Program-made: the position numbers and the translations under genes
Notes under the pieces: generated by a model
What the model saw: the letters and a program-made list of their open reading frames with translations, nothing else
Databases searched by the model: none
Told to the model about the DNA's origin: nothing
Source: PR03 sp031362725
GTDB taxonomy: Bacteria; Myxococcota_A; UBA9160; PR03
Assembly (NCBI GenBank): GCA_031362725.1
Contig: JANLTC010000243.1
Coordinates: forward strand, 1 to 64,000
Direction of reading: 5' to 3'
DNA: 64,000 bases
Shown here: positions 16,041 through 23,976 of the stretch, piece by piece
How the letters are laid out: the number at the start of each line of letters is the position of its first letter
Position numbering within the stretch: position 1 is the stretch's first letter

Positions 16041-17536
16041 CAGAACGGCTCGGGCGATCGAGGGTTGCGTGTGTGCGCCAGCGCGGTGACGCCGCGGAGG
16101 CCGCCGCGAAAACTCGACGCGTCGAAGCCGCGCTGCCGCATCCGCTCCGCCAGGTGCGCGCTCTTCAGGCCGAACTCGCAGTAGAGCACGTAGCGCTGAT
16201 CGCGTGCGAAGGAAGAATGCGCGAGGAGCGCGCGATCGAAGTCGAGTTGCAGCGCGCCGGGCCAGTGCCACGCGGCAAAGGCGCTGCGCGAGCGCAGGTC
16301 GATCACGATCGCGTCATCGGCGATCGCTTCGACGTCCAGCTCGGCGATGCCGGGCGAGTCGAGCTCGAGCGCGCGCAGATCGAAGACGCCGCGATTCTCG
16401 ATCGCGTCCTCGAGGATCGCCGGGTCGAGCAGCGCCTCTTCGGCTTCGAGGATGTGCGCGTGCGACGACGTGGCGGGCCGTGTCGCCGCCATCGAGCAGT
16501 ACTCGGCGACTCCCGTCGAGAGCGGCGCCGTTCCGATCTGCTCGGCGAGCCGGATGATCTCGTCCTTGTTGACCCCGACCAGCGGACGCAGGATCGGGAG
16601 CGCGGTCGCCTGCGAGATCGCAGCGAGATTCGAAAGCGTCTGCGAGGAGACCTGGCCGACTGCGTCGCCGGTGACCAGCGCGGCCGCGCGACGCTTGGCC
16701 GCCACCGCTTCGGCGGCACGCAACATCTGGCGCTTCAGCATCAGCTGCCAGTAGCGCGACGTCGTTTTCGCGCGGATCTCGGTCGCGACCGCTGCGAAGT
16801 CGATCGCGTACAGCTGCGGGAAGTCGCCGTAGGACCAGCGCTCGGCCAGCAACCGCGCGACGCGCAGCGCGCCCTTTTCGTGCGCGCTGCCACCGAGATT
16901 GCAGAACAGATAGTCGAGGCGAACACCGCGCCGCAGCATCTGCCAGGCGGCGACGGCGGAATCGAAGCCTCCGGAAAGCAGCGCGATTGCGCCCCCCTCG
17001 ATGCCGAGCGGAAGACCCGCCGGTCCGCGCCACTGCTCCGCGCACAGGTAGGCGCAGCTCTCGTGCAGCTCGATCGAGACGACGACTTCGGGATCGTCGA
17101 GATCGACCCTTGCGGCATGTCGCAACAACGCCGCGCCGAGCGCATGCTCGATCGCGCGCGAATCGAACCCGATCTTCGAGCGATCGCCGACGCGCCGTGC
17201 GCGTACGGCGAAGCGCTTGCCGACGACGGCGCCGCGGAACTGCTCGTACGCGGCGCGCACGAGTTCGTCCTGCTTCTCCGCCGGATGCACCGTCGCGACT
17301 GCCAGTGACTGCACGCCGAACACGCGCGACAGCGTCTCGGCGACGCGCAGGTCGCCCGTGTCGATGAAGACGCGATTGCGCGTGCGCGAGACGCGCGCCG
17401 CGCAGCCGCATGTGCGCAGCGCGTCGCGCACGTTCCGCAGCAGACGGGCCTCGAAGCGCGTGCGCGTCGGCTTGGCCTTGGTGGCGATCTCGCCGGAGAA
17501 GCGCAGCAGGATCACCGCGCGATCGGGGTCGGGCAC
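16037..17536 (-). CDS. thiI: tRNA 4-thiouridine sulfurtransferase ThiI with rhodanese domain
   Basis: A 499-residue enzyme that adenylates and thiolates U8 of tRNA and feeds sulfur to thiamine synthesis. In order it has an N-terminal ferredoxin-like region and THUMP domain, a PP-loop SGGFDS near residue 187, the catalytic Cys in AEYCSMAATR near 346, and a C-terminal rhodanese domain with the persulfide Cys in LYCEFGLKS near 452. These positions parallel the Escherichia coli protein, so this is the full sulfur-relay form. It starts at a GTG only 6 nt after a TAGCTT box, suggesting a leaderless mRNA. It is divergent from the HAD gene by 29 bases and coupled to the symporter gene. Confidence 0.93.
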   Translation of the reverse strand: MPDPDRAVILLRFSGEIATKAKPTRTRFEARLLRNVRDALRTCGCAARVSRTRNRVFIDTGDLRVAETLSRVFGVQSLAVATVHPAEKQDELVRAAYEQFRGAVVGKRFAVRARRVGDRSKIGFDSRAIEHALGAALLRHAARVDLDDPEVVVSIELHESCAYLCAEQWRGPAGLPLGIEGGAIALLSGGFDSAVAAWQMLRRGVRLDYLFCNLGGSAHEKGALRVARLLAERWSYGDFPQLYAIDFAAVATEIRAKTTSRYWQLMLKRQMLRAAEAVAAKRRAAALVTGDAVGQVSSQTLSNLAAISQATALPILRPLVGVNKDEIIRLAEQIGTAPLSTGVAEYCSMAATRPATSSHAHILEAEEALLDPAILEDAIENRGVFDLRALELDSPGIAELDVEAIADDAIVIDLRSRSAFAAWHWPGALQLDFDRALLAHSSFARDQRYVLYCEFGLKSAHLAERMRQRGFDASSFRGGLRGVTALAHTRNPRSPEPFW

Positions 17537-17542
17537 GGTCGC

Positions 17543-17558
17543 AAGCTACCGCTACATT
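17543..17558. promoter_or_regulatory. Back-to-back -10 boxes for thiI and the HAD gene
   Basis: On the minus strand TAGCTT (17548-17543) stands 6 nt before the thiI GTG. On the plus strand TACATT (17553-17558) stands 7 nt before the HAD GTG at 17566. Both fit TANNNT -10 elements of leaderless transcripts, and the two divergent promoters are packed into 29 bp. Confidence 0.5.
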
Positions 17559-17565
17559 GCGCGCC

Positions 17566-18312
17566 GTGCTGGATTGGAACGGAACGCCGCTCGACGCGCT
17601 ACTGCTCGATCTCGACGACACGATCCTCGACAACCGAGCCGGCCTCGACACGGGATTGCGCGCGTTCGCGCAATGGCTCGCGGCGTCGCTCGGCGATGTC
17701 GAGCCCGCCGTCGTGCAGGCGCAGCTGCGCAAGAGCGCCGACTGGTTCTGGTCCGATGACGAGCGCCATCGCTCGGGCCGTCTCGACATGCCCGGTTCGC
17801 GACGCGCGTTTCTCACCCACGCGATCGAAACGTTGGGTCGTCCGGCGCCCGATCTCGCTCTCGAAGCGACCGATCGCTACGGCGCGCTGCGCGAGGCGTG
17901 CCTCGCGCCGTTCGACGGCGCACTCGAAGCGCTCGCGCAGATGCGGGAACGCGTGCCCGCGCTGGGTCTCGTCACCAACGGCGCCGCCGCCGCGCAGCGG
18001 GCGAAGATCGAGCGCTTCGACCTCGCGCATTTCTTCGACGTGATCGTCGTCGAGGGCGAAGCGGGCTTCGGCAAACCCGATCGGCGCGTGTTCGACCGCG
18101 CCCTCGCTGCGGTGGATGTGTCGCCGTCGCGCGCGCTGATGGCGGGCGACAACTACGAATGCGACGTGCTGGGCTCGCTCGGCGCGGGACTTCACGCGGT
18201 GTGGATCGACCGCGAGCGCCGGGCGCAGACACCGGCCGTGCCGCCGCGGCCGCACGGAAAGCACGCGTCGTTCGTCGAGTTGGCCCGCGAACTCGGAGTT
18301 CGCGTTGGCTGA
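17566..18312 (+). CDS. HAD-superfamily hydrolase (subfamily IA phosphatase)
   Basis: A 248-residue HAD phosphatase. Motif I is LLLDLDDTILDN with the nucleophilic Asp, motif II is LVTNGA, motif III is the Lys of GFGKPDRRVF, and motif IV is MAGDNYECDVLGS. An alpha-helical cap between motifs I and II marks subfamily I, as in YjjG-like nucleotidases and phosphoglycolate phosphatase. GTG 17566 is chosen because it begins the domain and follows a TACATT box by 7 nt. Its end overlaps the next gene by 8 bases, indicating an operon. The substrate is unknown. Confidence 0.88.
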   Translation: MLDWNGTPLDALLLDLDDTILDNRAGLDTGLRAFAQWLAASLGDVEPAVVQAQLRKSADWFWSDDERHRSGRLDMPGSRRAFLTHAIETLGRPAPDLALEATDRYGALREACLAPFDGALEALAQMRERVPALGLVTNGAAAAQRAKIERFDLAHFFDVIVVEGEAGFGKPDRRVFDRALAAVDVSPSRALMAGDNYECDVLGSLGAGLHAVWIDRERRAQTPAVPPRPHGKHASFVELARELGVRVG

Positions 18313-19513
18313 GCTGCGAAGGGTCGCGGTTGTGGGCGCGTCGCTGGCAGGACTGCGCGCGGTGGAAGCGCTGCGCGCACGCGGCTTCGATGGCCGCATC
18401 GACTGGATCGGCGCCGAGTCGCATCAACCCTATGATCGCCCGCCGCTCTCGAAGCAGGTGCTGCGCGGCGAGTGGGAACCCGAGCGCATCGCGCTCGCGC
18501 GCGGCGGGCTCGAAGGCCTCGCGGCGGAGCAGCACTTCGGTCGCCGCGCGTTGCGACTCGACGTGAATGCGCGGCGCATCGAAGTCGATGACGGCGCTTC
18601 CATCGGATTCGACGGCCTCGTGATCGCGACCGGCGCCGCACCGCGCCGGCTCCCGGGGCAGCCGCAACTCGATGGTGTGTTCGTGTTGCGCACGCTCGAC
18701 GACGCACTCGCGATCCGCCACGCGCTCGATGCGCAGCCGCGCGTCGTCGTGGTCGGCGGCGGCTTCATCGGCGCGGAAGTCGCGGCGTCGGCCCAGCAGC
18801 GCGGCGCCACCGTGACGATGGTCGAAGCGCTCGGCAATCCACTCGAGCAGGCGCTCGGCCCCGCGCTCGGCGCGCTCTTCGCCGCGATCCACCGCGATCA
18901 TGGCGTGCTCGTGCGCACCGGCGTCGCGGTCGTCGCGATCGAAGGCGAGCGCCAGGTCGAACGCGTGCGACTCGCCGATGGCAGCGTGCTGCCCGCGGAT
19001 CTCGTCGTCGTGGGCATCGGCGTGCGACCGGAAACGGCGTGGCTCGAAGACTCGGACGTCGCGCTACGAGACGGTGTCGTGTGCGACGCGAGTTGCGCAA
19101 CGAACGTCCCCGCGGTGGTCGCAGCGGGCGACGTCGCACGCTGGATGAACCCGCGTTACGGCGAGTCGATGCGCGTCGAGCACTGGACGAACGCGGTCGA
19201 ACAGGCGCAGGCCGCCGTGGCTCGTCTGCTGGATGGCCCCGAAGCGGCGCAGCCCTTCGCCCCGGTGCCCTACGTGTGGAGTGATCAGTACGACGCGAAG
19301 CTCGCGGTCGCCGGTCGCCCGCGCGCGGGCGACGACGTGCGCGTCGTCGACGGATCGTTCGACGAGCGAAAGTTCGTTGCGATCTACGGCAGGGCGGGGC
19401 GCCTCGTCGGCGCGGTCGCGATGAACCGGATGCGCAAGCACCTCGATTGGCGCAAGTTGCTGCACGAAGACATCGCGTGGGACGACGCGTTGAAGCGCGC
19501 AGCGGCGACCTGA
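18305..19513 (+). CDS. FAD/NAD(P)H-dependent reductase of the ferredoxin reductase type
   Basis: A 402-residue flavoprotein resembling rhodocoxin/putidaredoxin reductases. The FAD loop VVGASLAGLRAVEALR, the YDRPPLSKQVL segment after it, the NAD(P)H loop VVVGGGFIGAEVAASA, the second FAD motif (VVAAGDVARWMN) and the C-terminal dimer domain with VWSDQYDAKLAVAG are all present. It would pass electrons from NAD(P)H to a small ferredoxin serving a cytochrome P450 or dioxygenase; neither partner is nearby. It starts at TTG 18305, overlapping the HAD gene. Confidence 0.9.
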   Translation: MAELRRVAVVGASLAGLRAVEALRARGFDGRIDWIGAESHQPYDRPPLSKQVLRGEWEPERIALARGGLEGLAAEQHFGRRALRLDVNARRIEVDDGASIGFDGLVIATGAAPRRLPGQPQLDGVFVLRTLDDALAIRHALDAQPRVVVVGGGFIGAEVAASAQQRGATVTMVEALGNPLEQALGPALGALFAAIHRDHGVLVRTGVAVVAIEGERQVERVRLADGSVLPADLVVVGIGVRPETAWLEDSDVALRDGVVCDASCATNVPAVVAAGDVARWMNPRYGESMRVEHWTNAVEQAQAAVARLLDGPEAAQPFAPVPYVWSDQYDAKLAVAGRPRAGDDVRVVDGSFDERKFVAIYGRAGRLVGAVAMNRMRKHLDWRKLLHEDIAWDDALKRAAAT

Positions 19514-19523
19514 TCGAACGCGA

Positions 19524-21158
19524 TCAGTCCCAGAACCCGATCGCGCAGCCGTCCTTGCGGCGGTCGCTCGCACCGACCAGTACGCCGTCCTCGCCGATCG
19601 CAACGGCCTGCCCGCCGCCGAACACATCCGCCATCGCTTCGCCCGGCGCGATCACCCGGTGTCCGCGTGCGGTGAGCGCTTCGCCGAGCGTTCCGCCTTC
19701 GTCGACACGAAGCTGCGGCGCTTCGATCGCCACGTTGCGCTCGCCCTCGAAGCGAAAGCGCGGCCGGTCGATCGCTTCCTGCGGGTTCAGTCCGTGGTCC
19801 ACCAGGTTCGCGACGAAGTTCAGGTGCGATTGCGGCTGCACGTCGCCGCCCATCAGACCGAAGGCCATCTGCGGTCGCCCGTCGCGACGCAGCATGCCTG
19901 GGATGATGGTGTGGAACGGTCGCTTGCCCGGCGCGATGCAGTTCGGGTGATCGGGGTCGAGCACGAAGCCCGCGCCGCGGCTCTGGAGCACGATGCCGGT
20001 GTCGCCACAACCGATGCCCGATCCGAAGCCCGTGAAGAGACTCTGGATGAACGACACCAGATTGCCATGTTCGTCGGCCGTGCACAGGTAGATGGTGTCG
20101 CTCTCGAGTCCGGCGGCGACGCCGGGCTGCGCGCGCTCGCCGATCAGCGCCGCGCGGCGTCGCGCGTAGCCCTTGTCGAGCAGTGCTTCGACTGGCACCG
20201 GCGTGTGTTCGGGATCGGCGATGTACGCGGCGCGATCCGCGAACGCCACCTTCACCGCTTCGATGCGACGGTGCCAATCGAGCGCGCTCGTGGACGGCGC
20301 AGCCTCGAAACACTCGAGCAGGTTGAGCGCTTGCAGCGCGGCGAGGCCCTGGCCGTTCGGCGGCAGCTCGAGCACCTCGACGCCGCGATACGTCGTCGCG
20401 ATCGGTTCCACCCACGTCGATCTGTGACGCGCGAGATCGTCCGCCTCGAAGAAGCCGTCGTGCTCACGCGACGCGGCGACGATTGCGCGCGCAGCGTCGC
20501 CTTCGTAGAACGCAGCCGCGCCGCCCTCGGCGATTTCGCGCAGCGTGCGCGCGAGGCCCGGCGCACGAAACCACGCGCCCGCGCGCGGCGCGCGACCGGC
20601 CATGAGCCAGCTCGAACGCGCCGCGTCGTTGCGCAGCGCTCCGAGGCGTTCGAGCAGGAACCAGACATGCGCGACGATTTCAGTCACCGGGAAGCCCGCG
20701 TCGGCGGCACGGATCGCGGGTCCGAGTGCCGTTGCAAGGGGCAGCGCCCCGAAGCGGCGCGACAGCGTCTCCCACGCATGTACGGCGCCCGGCACGGTGG
20801 CGGAAAGAATGCCGCGCGGCGCAATCGTCGTGAGTCCGCGCGCGCGGTAGGCGTCGTGGCTCGCGCCAGCCGGCGCGCGACCGCTGCCGTTCAGGCAGAC
20901 GATGCGCCCCTCGGCGGCAGACGCGAGCAGCGCGAACGCATCGCCGCCGACGCCCGTCATCATCGGCTCGACGACGCAGAGCACGGCCGCGGCGGCGATC
21001 GCCGCGTCGATCGCGTTGCCGCCCTGTCGCAGCATCTCGACGCCCGCCGCCGACGCGATCGGCACGCTCGAGCAAACCATGCCGCGGCGTGCCAGCACGC
21101 AGGAGCGCTCGCTGCGGAACGGATCGAGCGCGCGCCCGCGTCGAGTCGCGAGTGTCAT
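19524..21158 (-). CDS. ggt: Gamma-glutamyltransferase-family Ntn hydrolase
   Basis: A 544-residue proenzyme of the gamma-glutamyltranspeptidase family, which cleaves itself to make large and small subunits. The opening HGMVCSS-like segment (RRGMVCSSVPIASAAG), GGNAIDAAIAA and MTGVGGDAFALL are typical. The autocatalytic Thr is in ESDTIYLCTADEHGN, and GTASGDR's counterpart and GGDVQPQSHLNFV follow. No signal peptide is seen, so it may be a cytoplasmic GGT-like acylase and not a periplasmic glutathione hydrolase. Minus-strand ATG 21158 is preceded at 6 nt by TACGGT, a leaderless-type box. Confidence 0.88.
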   Translation of the reverse strand: MTLATRRGRALDPFRSERSCVLARRGMVCSSVPIASAAGVEMLRQGGNAIDAAIAAAAVLCVVEPMMTGVGGDAFALLASAAEGRIVCLNGSGRAPAGASHDAYRARGLTTIAPRGILSATVPGAVHAWETLSRRFGALPLATALGPAIRAADAGFPVTEIVAHVWFLLERLGALRNDAARSSWLMAGRAPRAGAWFRAPGLARTLREIAEGGAAAFYEGDAARAIVAASREHDGFFEADDLARHRSTWVEPIATTYRGVEVLELPPNGQGLAALQALNLLECFEAAPSTSALDWHRRIEAVKVAFADRAAYIADPEHTPVPVEALLDKGYARRRAALIGERAQPGVAAGLESDTIYLCTADEHGNLVSFIQSLFTGFGSGIGCGDTGIVLQSRGAGFVLDPDHPNCIAPGKRPFHTIIPGMLRRDGRPQMAFGLMGGDVQPQSHLNFVANLVDHGLNPQEAIDRPRFRFEGERNVAIEAPQLRVDEGGTLGEALTARGHRVIAPGEAMADVFGGGQAVAIGEDGVLVGASDRRKDGCAIGFWD

Positions 21159-21164
21159 GCCGCC

Positions 21165-21170
21165 ACCGTA
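21165..21170 (-). promoter_or_regulatory. TANNNT box 6 nt before the ggt start
   Basis: TACGGT on the minus strand, spacer GGCGGC, then ATG. It fits the -10-to-start spacing of leaderless promoters seen at several other genes here. No clear -35 element is seen. Confidence 0.4.
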
Positions 21171-21187
21171 GCGCGCGGTCGGTGGGA

Positions 21188-21661
21188 TCAGCCGGATCCG
21201 CGGGTCGGGCCGTCCGAGCCGCCCCAGACCCGGTGCACCGCGAAGAGTGCGGCGATTGCCAGCGCTCCCGCGACGAAGAGCAGCCACAGGTATTGATCCG
21301 CCTTGGCCGCAACGAACAGCGTCAGCGTGAGCAGCAATCCGACGAAAAGGAACGACCAATCGAGATGGACGCCGGCCAGCAGACAGCCGAGCGCCAGCAG
21401 CGTCAGCGCGTTCAGGCCGGCCGAGACCTGCGTCTCGACCCCCGCGCCGCGGATGCTGAAGTCGAGCGCAACGAAGCCGGCGATCGCGAGCCAGTGCAGA
21501 ACCTGGCGCAGCACCAGACGTTCACCGCTCTGCTGCGAGCGCCGCCAGGCCGTGACGATGCAGAGCGCGCCGTAGATCGGGACCAGCGACACCCAGTAGT
21601 TTCGCGCGAGCAGCGGCTTGGCGGTTGCGAGGCCGACGCCCAGCAGCGCCAGCACGACCAT
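21188..21661 (-). CDS. Hypothetical membrane protein, four to five helices
   Basis: A protein of about 157 residues composed almost entirely of hydrophobic helices separated by short loops (LALLGVGLATAKPLL, WVSLVPIYGALCIVTAW, WLAIAGFVALDF, LTLLALGCLLAGV, FLFVGLLLTLTLFVA and LLFVAGALAIAALFAV). I do not recognise the family. The ATG at 21661 cuts into what looks like the first helix: the frame stays open upstream with AWRITAAVALLMVV, where no ATG, GTG or TTG occurs. A CTG overlapping the upstream stop (CTGA) is a possible alternative start. It follows another small membrane protein on the same strand. Confidence 0.65.
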   Translation of the reverse strand: MVVLALLGVGLATAKPLLARNYWVSLVPIYGALCIVTAWRRSQQSGERLVLRQVLHWLAIAGFVALDFSIRGAGVETQVSAGLNALTLLALGCLLAGVHLDWSFLFVGLLLTLTLFVAAKADQYLWLLFVAGALAIAALFAVHRVWGGSDGPTRGSG

Positions 21662-21726
21662 GAGCAGCGCGACAGCGGCGGTGATCCGCCACGCGGTAGG
21701 GCTCGTCGGAGCGTGCGGTTGGGCGC

Positions 21727-21918
21727 TCAGGGTGCGGGCGATCCGGCTGAGGCCGGGGCGCCGGCCGCCGTCTCATCCATCACCTCGACCGAGTCGTCGA
21801 GCGTCAGCACGTAGATCCCGATCGCGCCCAGCATCACGATCACTGCGACCCACGTCCGCCAATCCTTGTGGATCCCCGGCCGTTGCGATTGCTGGTGTCC
21901 GGGATGACGTTCGCTCAA
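21727..21918 (-). CDS. Small single-pass membrane protein, 63 residues
   Basis: A short protein with a hydrophilic, His/Gln-rich start, one transmembrane helix (TWVAVIVMLGAIGIYVLTL) and an acidic, Ala/Pro-rich tail (DDSVEVMDETAAG). It starts at TTG 21918 with a good GGAGGA ribosome-binding site 7 nt upstream. The good ribosome-binding site, the membrane helix and the close same-strand membrane gene support it as real. The topology suggests a small scaffold or assembly factor; nothing more specific can be said. Confidence 0.6.
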   Translation of the reverse strand: MSERHPGHQQSQRPGIHKDWRTWVAVIVMLGAIGIYVLTLDDSVEVMDETAAGAPASAGSPAP

Positions 21919-22119
21919 TCGAGTGTCCTCCGACCGGCGACGCCGGGAGCCGCGCGCATCGCGATGACCGCGAAGTCGCAGCTGGCCGAAGCTCGCACCG
22001 GCTCCGCGGGTTGTCGAGCATCGCCGAACGGCCCGGACCGGCTCGCCACCAACCGAGAATCAAGCGAGCACGCGGGGCAACCGATCCCAAGTTGAAGTTG
22101 CGGACACAAAGGAAGCGCG

Positions 22120-22548
22120 ATGGGCGACTACAGGGACGGAGCTTCTCGATATCGCGTCGACGTGCTGCCGTGGGCCGAGATCGGTCCCGGCGGGATCGCG
22201 TTTCGCGAAGGCGCGGAACGGGCGACGCTGCCGTGGAGCCGGGTGCTGCATGCACTCGCCGCCTACGTGGGCGAGCCCGAAGGCGTCTGCACGATCGTCT
22301 TCGATCTGGTCGTCGAGCGGAAGGAGACCGAATGCCTGGTCTGTCGCTTCGACGCCGACCCGGGCGAGCCCGCCCAGACTGCCGCGCGAGCGCTACTCGA
22401 AGGACTGGGGCGGACGCGCTGTTCGCGATCCCTCGCCGATCTCGCCGCGGAAGGCGTCCCCACCCGCAGCTACCCGGACCTCGATTCGCTCGCTGAAGCC
22501 TCGCTCCTCGAGCTCGGCTTCAGGCCTCATGAGCTCGCCGCTCGCTGA
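22120..22548 (+). CDS. Hypothetical protein, 142 residues
   Basis: An unrecognised soluble protein with no signal or membrane segment. It contains a strand-rich first half (YRVDVLPWAEIGPGGIAF, CTIVFDLVVERKETECLVCRF) and a helical second half. AAAGGAAG precedes the ATG. Notably, its last residues (HELAAR) and its stop codon are supplied by a copy of the dispersed GCGAGC-rich repeat, suggesting that the original C-terminus was replaced or extended by repeat insertion. Confidence 0.6.
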   Translation: MGDYRDGASRYRVDVLPWAEIGPGGIAFREGAERATLPWSRVLHALAAYVGEPEGVCTIVFDLVVERKETECLVCRFDADPGEPAQTAARALLEGLGRTRCSRSLADLAAEGVPTRSYPDLDSLAEASLLELGFRPHELAAR

Positions 22549-22565
22549 GGCTCGCTACGCGGGAA
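22527..22565 (-). repeat. Dispersed GCGAGC-rich repeat, copy E (divergent subtype)
   Basis: Starts TCATGAGCTCGCCGCTCG and ends GGCTCGCTACGCGGGA. Nearly the same sequence with a couple of indels is found at 27293-27333, and a related inverted form at the four other copies in the window. It covers the end of the plus-strand hypothetical gene and the short gap to the next gene. Confidence 0.6.
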
Positions 22566-22568
22566 GCG

Positions 22569-23207
22569 TTAGTCGGCGCTCCAATGCGAGGTGGTTGCTT
22601 GGATGCGGCGCAGCAGAACGGGCCACTTCGAGAGGATGCGACCGATGGATTGTGCGGCGCAGCGGATCGGAGCCAGTGCGGTGGCGGGCGTCGCACCGAG
22701 GGCCGCGAGCGCCGACCGCATGCGGCCCTCGCGCTCGTAGAGATCGCCGGCGTGCGTGAGCGCGGCGTCGTCGCCCGGGCGCTGCGCGGCCAGCGCGAAA
22801 CCCGTCGCAGCGAGCGCCGCGGCGCGGCGCAACTCGAGATGGCGAACGTCGCGTAGCCACGGACCTGCGCCGCCCGCGTGAACGCGGAGCCGCAACAAGC
22901 CGAGCGCGACGAGACCCAGGGCCGCTCCGCTGTTCCACGTCGTCGCCGCAATCGCTGCTGCGAGCAGCGTCCCGACGGTCGCGACTGCGCGCGGCGCGAC
23001 TCCGACGAGCGACAGCGTCGCGCCGATCGCAAGCGCCTTCGCCCCGAGTTGCGGCTGCGCTTGCAGCGCGAGCGCGAGCCACGCGAATCCGAGCACGGCG
23101 CGAAGCGCCGCTTCAGCGCTTCGCAACGCGCCGCCGGTCTCGACGGGCGGCCGTCCGGCCGGCGGATCGATGGCAGAGCGCACGTCTTCGAACGAGTTGG
23201 TCGACAT
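22569..23207 (-). CDS. Hypothetical membrane protein with helical C-terminus
   Basis: A 212-residue protein. The middle holds several hydrophobic helices (about residues 30-110, for example AVATVGTLLAAAIAA and ALGLVALGLL). The C-terminal half is amphipathic with a TPR-like helical pair (ALTHAGDLYEREGRMRSALAAL). The family is not recognised. Start ATG 23207 has GAGGGG upstream; the frame stays open further but into a region that carries the divergent pal promoter. It is divergent from pal. Confidence 0.55.
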   Translation of the reverse strand: MSTNSFEDVRSAIDPPAGRPPVETGGALRSAEAALRAVLGFAWLALALQAQPQLGAKALAIGATLSLVGVAPRAVATVGTLLAAAIAATTWNSGAALGLVALGLLRLRVHAGGAGPWLRDVRHLELRRAAALAATGFALAAQRPGDDAALTHAGDLYEREGRMRSALAALGATPATALAPIRCAAQSIGRILSKWPVLLRRIQATTSHWSAD

Positions 23208-23325
23208 CGTGCCCCTCGATCCGCGGCAGCCACGTCGCGTAGCCTTGCGCCAATCCCGTGAAATCTCCACACTCCGCCGGTTCAAAAGAGGGTTCCTGTG
23301 GCCCTCGTGAGGGGTGAGGAGAGTC

Positions 23326-23862
23326 ATGAAACGAGCAGCGATCTCGCGGATCGCGGTTCTGGGTGTCGTCGTCGCCGTCGTTCTGGCCGGCGCGGTCGGC
23401 TGCAGCAAGAAAAAGGCGGACGAGGAAGGCCTCGAAGGTGGCAGCGGCAGCGAGTTCAGCGACGGCAGCAGCACCAGCGGAGGGCGCGACGGCGACTCGG
23501 CGATGGCCGAGCCCGAGCGCGTGCGCGAGTTGGGGTCGGTCTACTTCGACTACGACAGTGCGTCGATCCGCGACGACGCGCGCACCACGCTCAAAGCGAA
23601 CGGACAGGCGATCACCGGCCACTCGGAGTGGAAGACGATCACGCTCGAAGGTCATACCGACGAGCGCGGCAGCGAGGAGTACAACCTCGCACTCGGCGAG
23701 CAGCGCGCGAACGCCGCGATGCAGTATCTCGTCGATCTCGGCGTTCCGCGGGCCCGCATGATCACGGTCAGCTTCGGCGAAGGCTCGCCTGCGGTGCAGG
23801 GCAACGACGAGTCGGCCTGGCGCTGGAACCGCCGCGTCGATTTCAAGGTCTCTCGCAAGTAG
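23326..23862 (+). CDS. pal: Peptidoglycan-associated lipoprotein (Pal/OmpA family)
   Basis: A 178-residue outer-membrane lipoprotein. The signal peptide ends in the lipobox LAGAVGC with the acylated Cys at residue 26. A Gly/Ser-rich linker follows, then an OmpA-like peptidoglycan-binding domain: YFDYDSASIRDDARTTL, EGHTDERGSEEYNLALGEQR and the RRVDF end are diagnostic of Pal. It would tether the outer membrane to peptidoglycan and work with the Tol system, though no tol genes are in the window. ATG 23326 is preferred over GTG 23314 because GAGGAG precedes it at the right distance. A rho-independent terminator follows, so it is probably transcribed alone. Confidence 0.9.
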   Translation: MKRAAISRIAVLGVVVAVVLAGAVGCSKKKADEEGLEGGSGSEFSDGSSTSGGRDGDSAMAEPERVRELGSVYFDYDSASIRDDARTTLKANGQAITGHSEWKTITLEGHTDERGSEEYNLALGEQRANAAMQYLVDLGVPRARMITVSFGEGSPAVQGNDESAWRWNRRVDFKVSRK

Positions 23863-23888
23863 CCGTTCGCTCGATCGAAGGATGAATC

Positions 23889-23926
23889 CGGGGCCTGGCG
23901 TCTTTGGCGTCTGGCCCCGTTTCTTT
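23889..23926 (+). terminator. Rho-independent terminator after pal
   Basis: CGGGGCC (23889-23895) pairs perfectly with GGCCCCG (23913-23919), followed by TTTCTTT. The 17-base loop contains a partial repeat (TGGCGTCT). It lies 27 nt after the pal stop and upstream of the ThDP enzyme gene. Confidence 0.75.
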
Positions 23927-23976
23927 GATACCGTGGACGATTCACGGAACCGACCATCGACCGACGGAGGCCCCCC

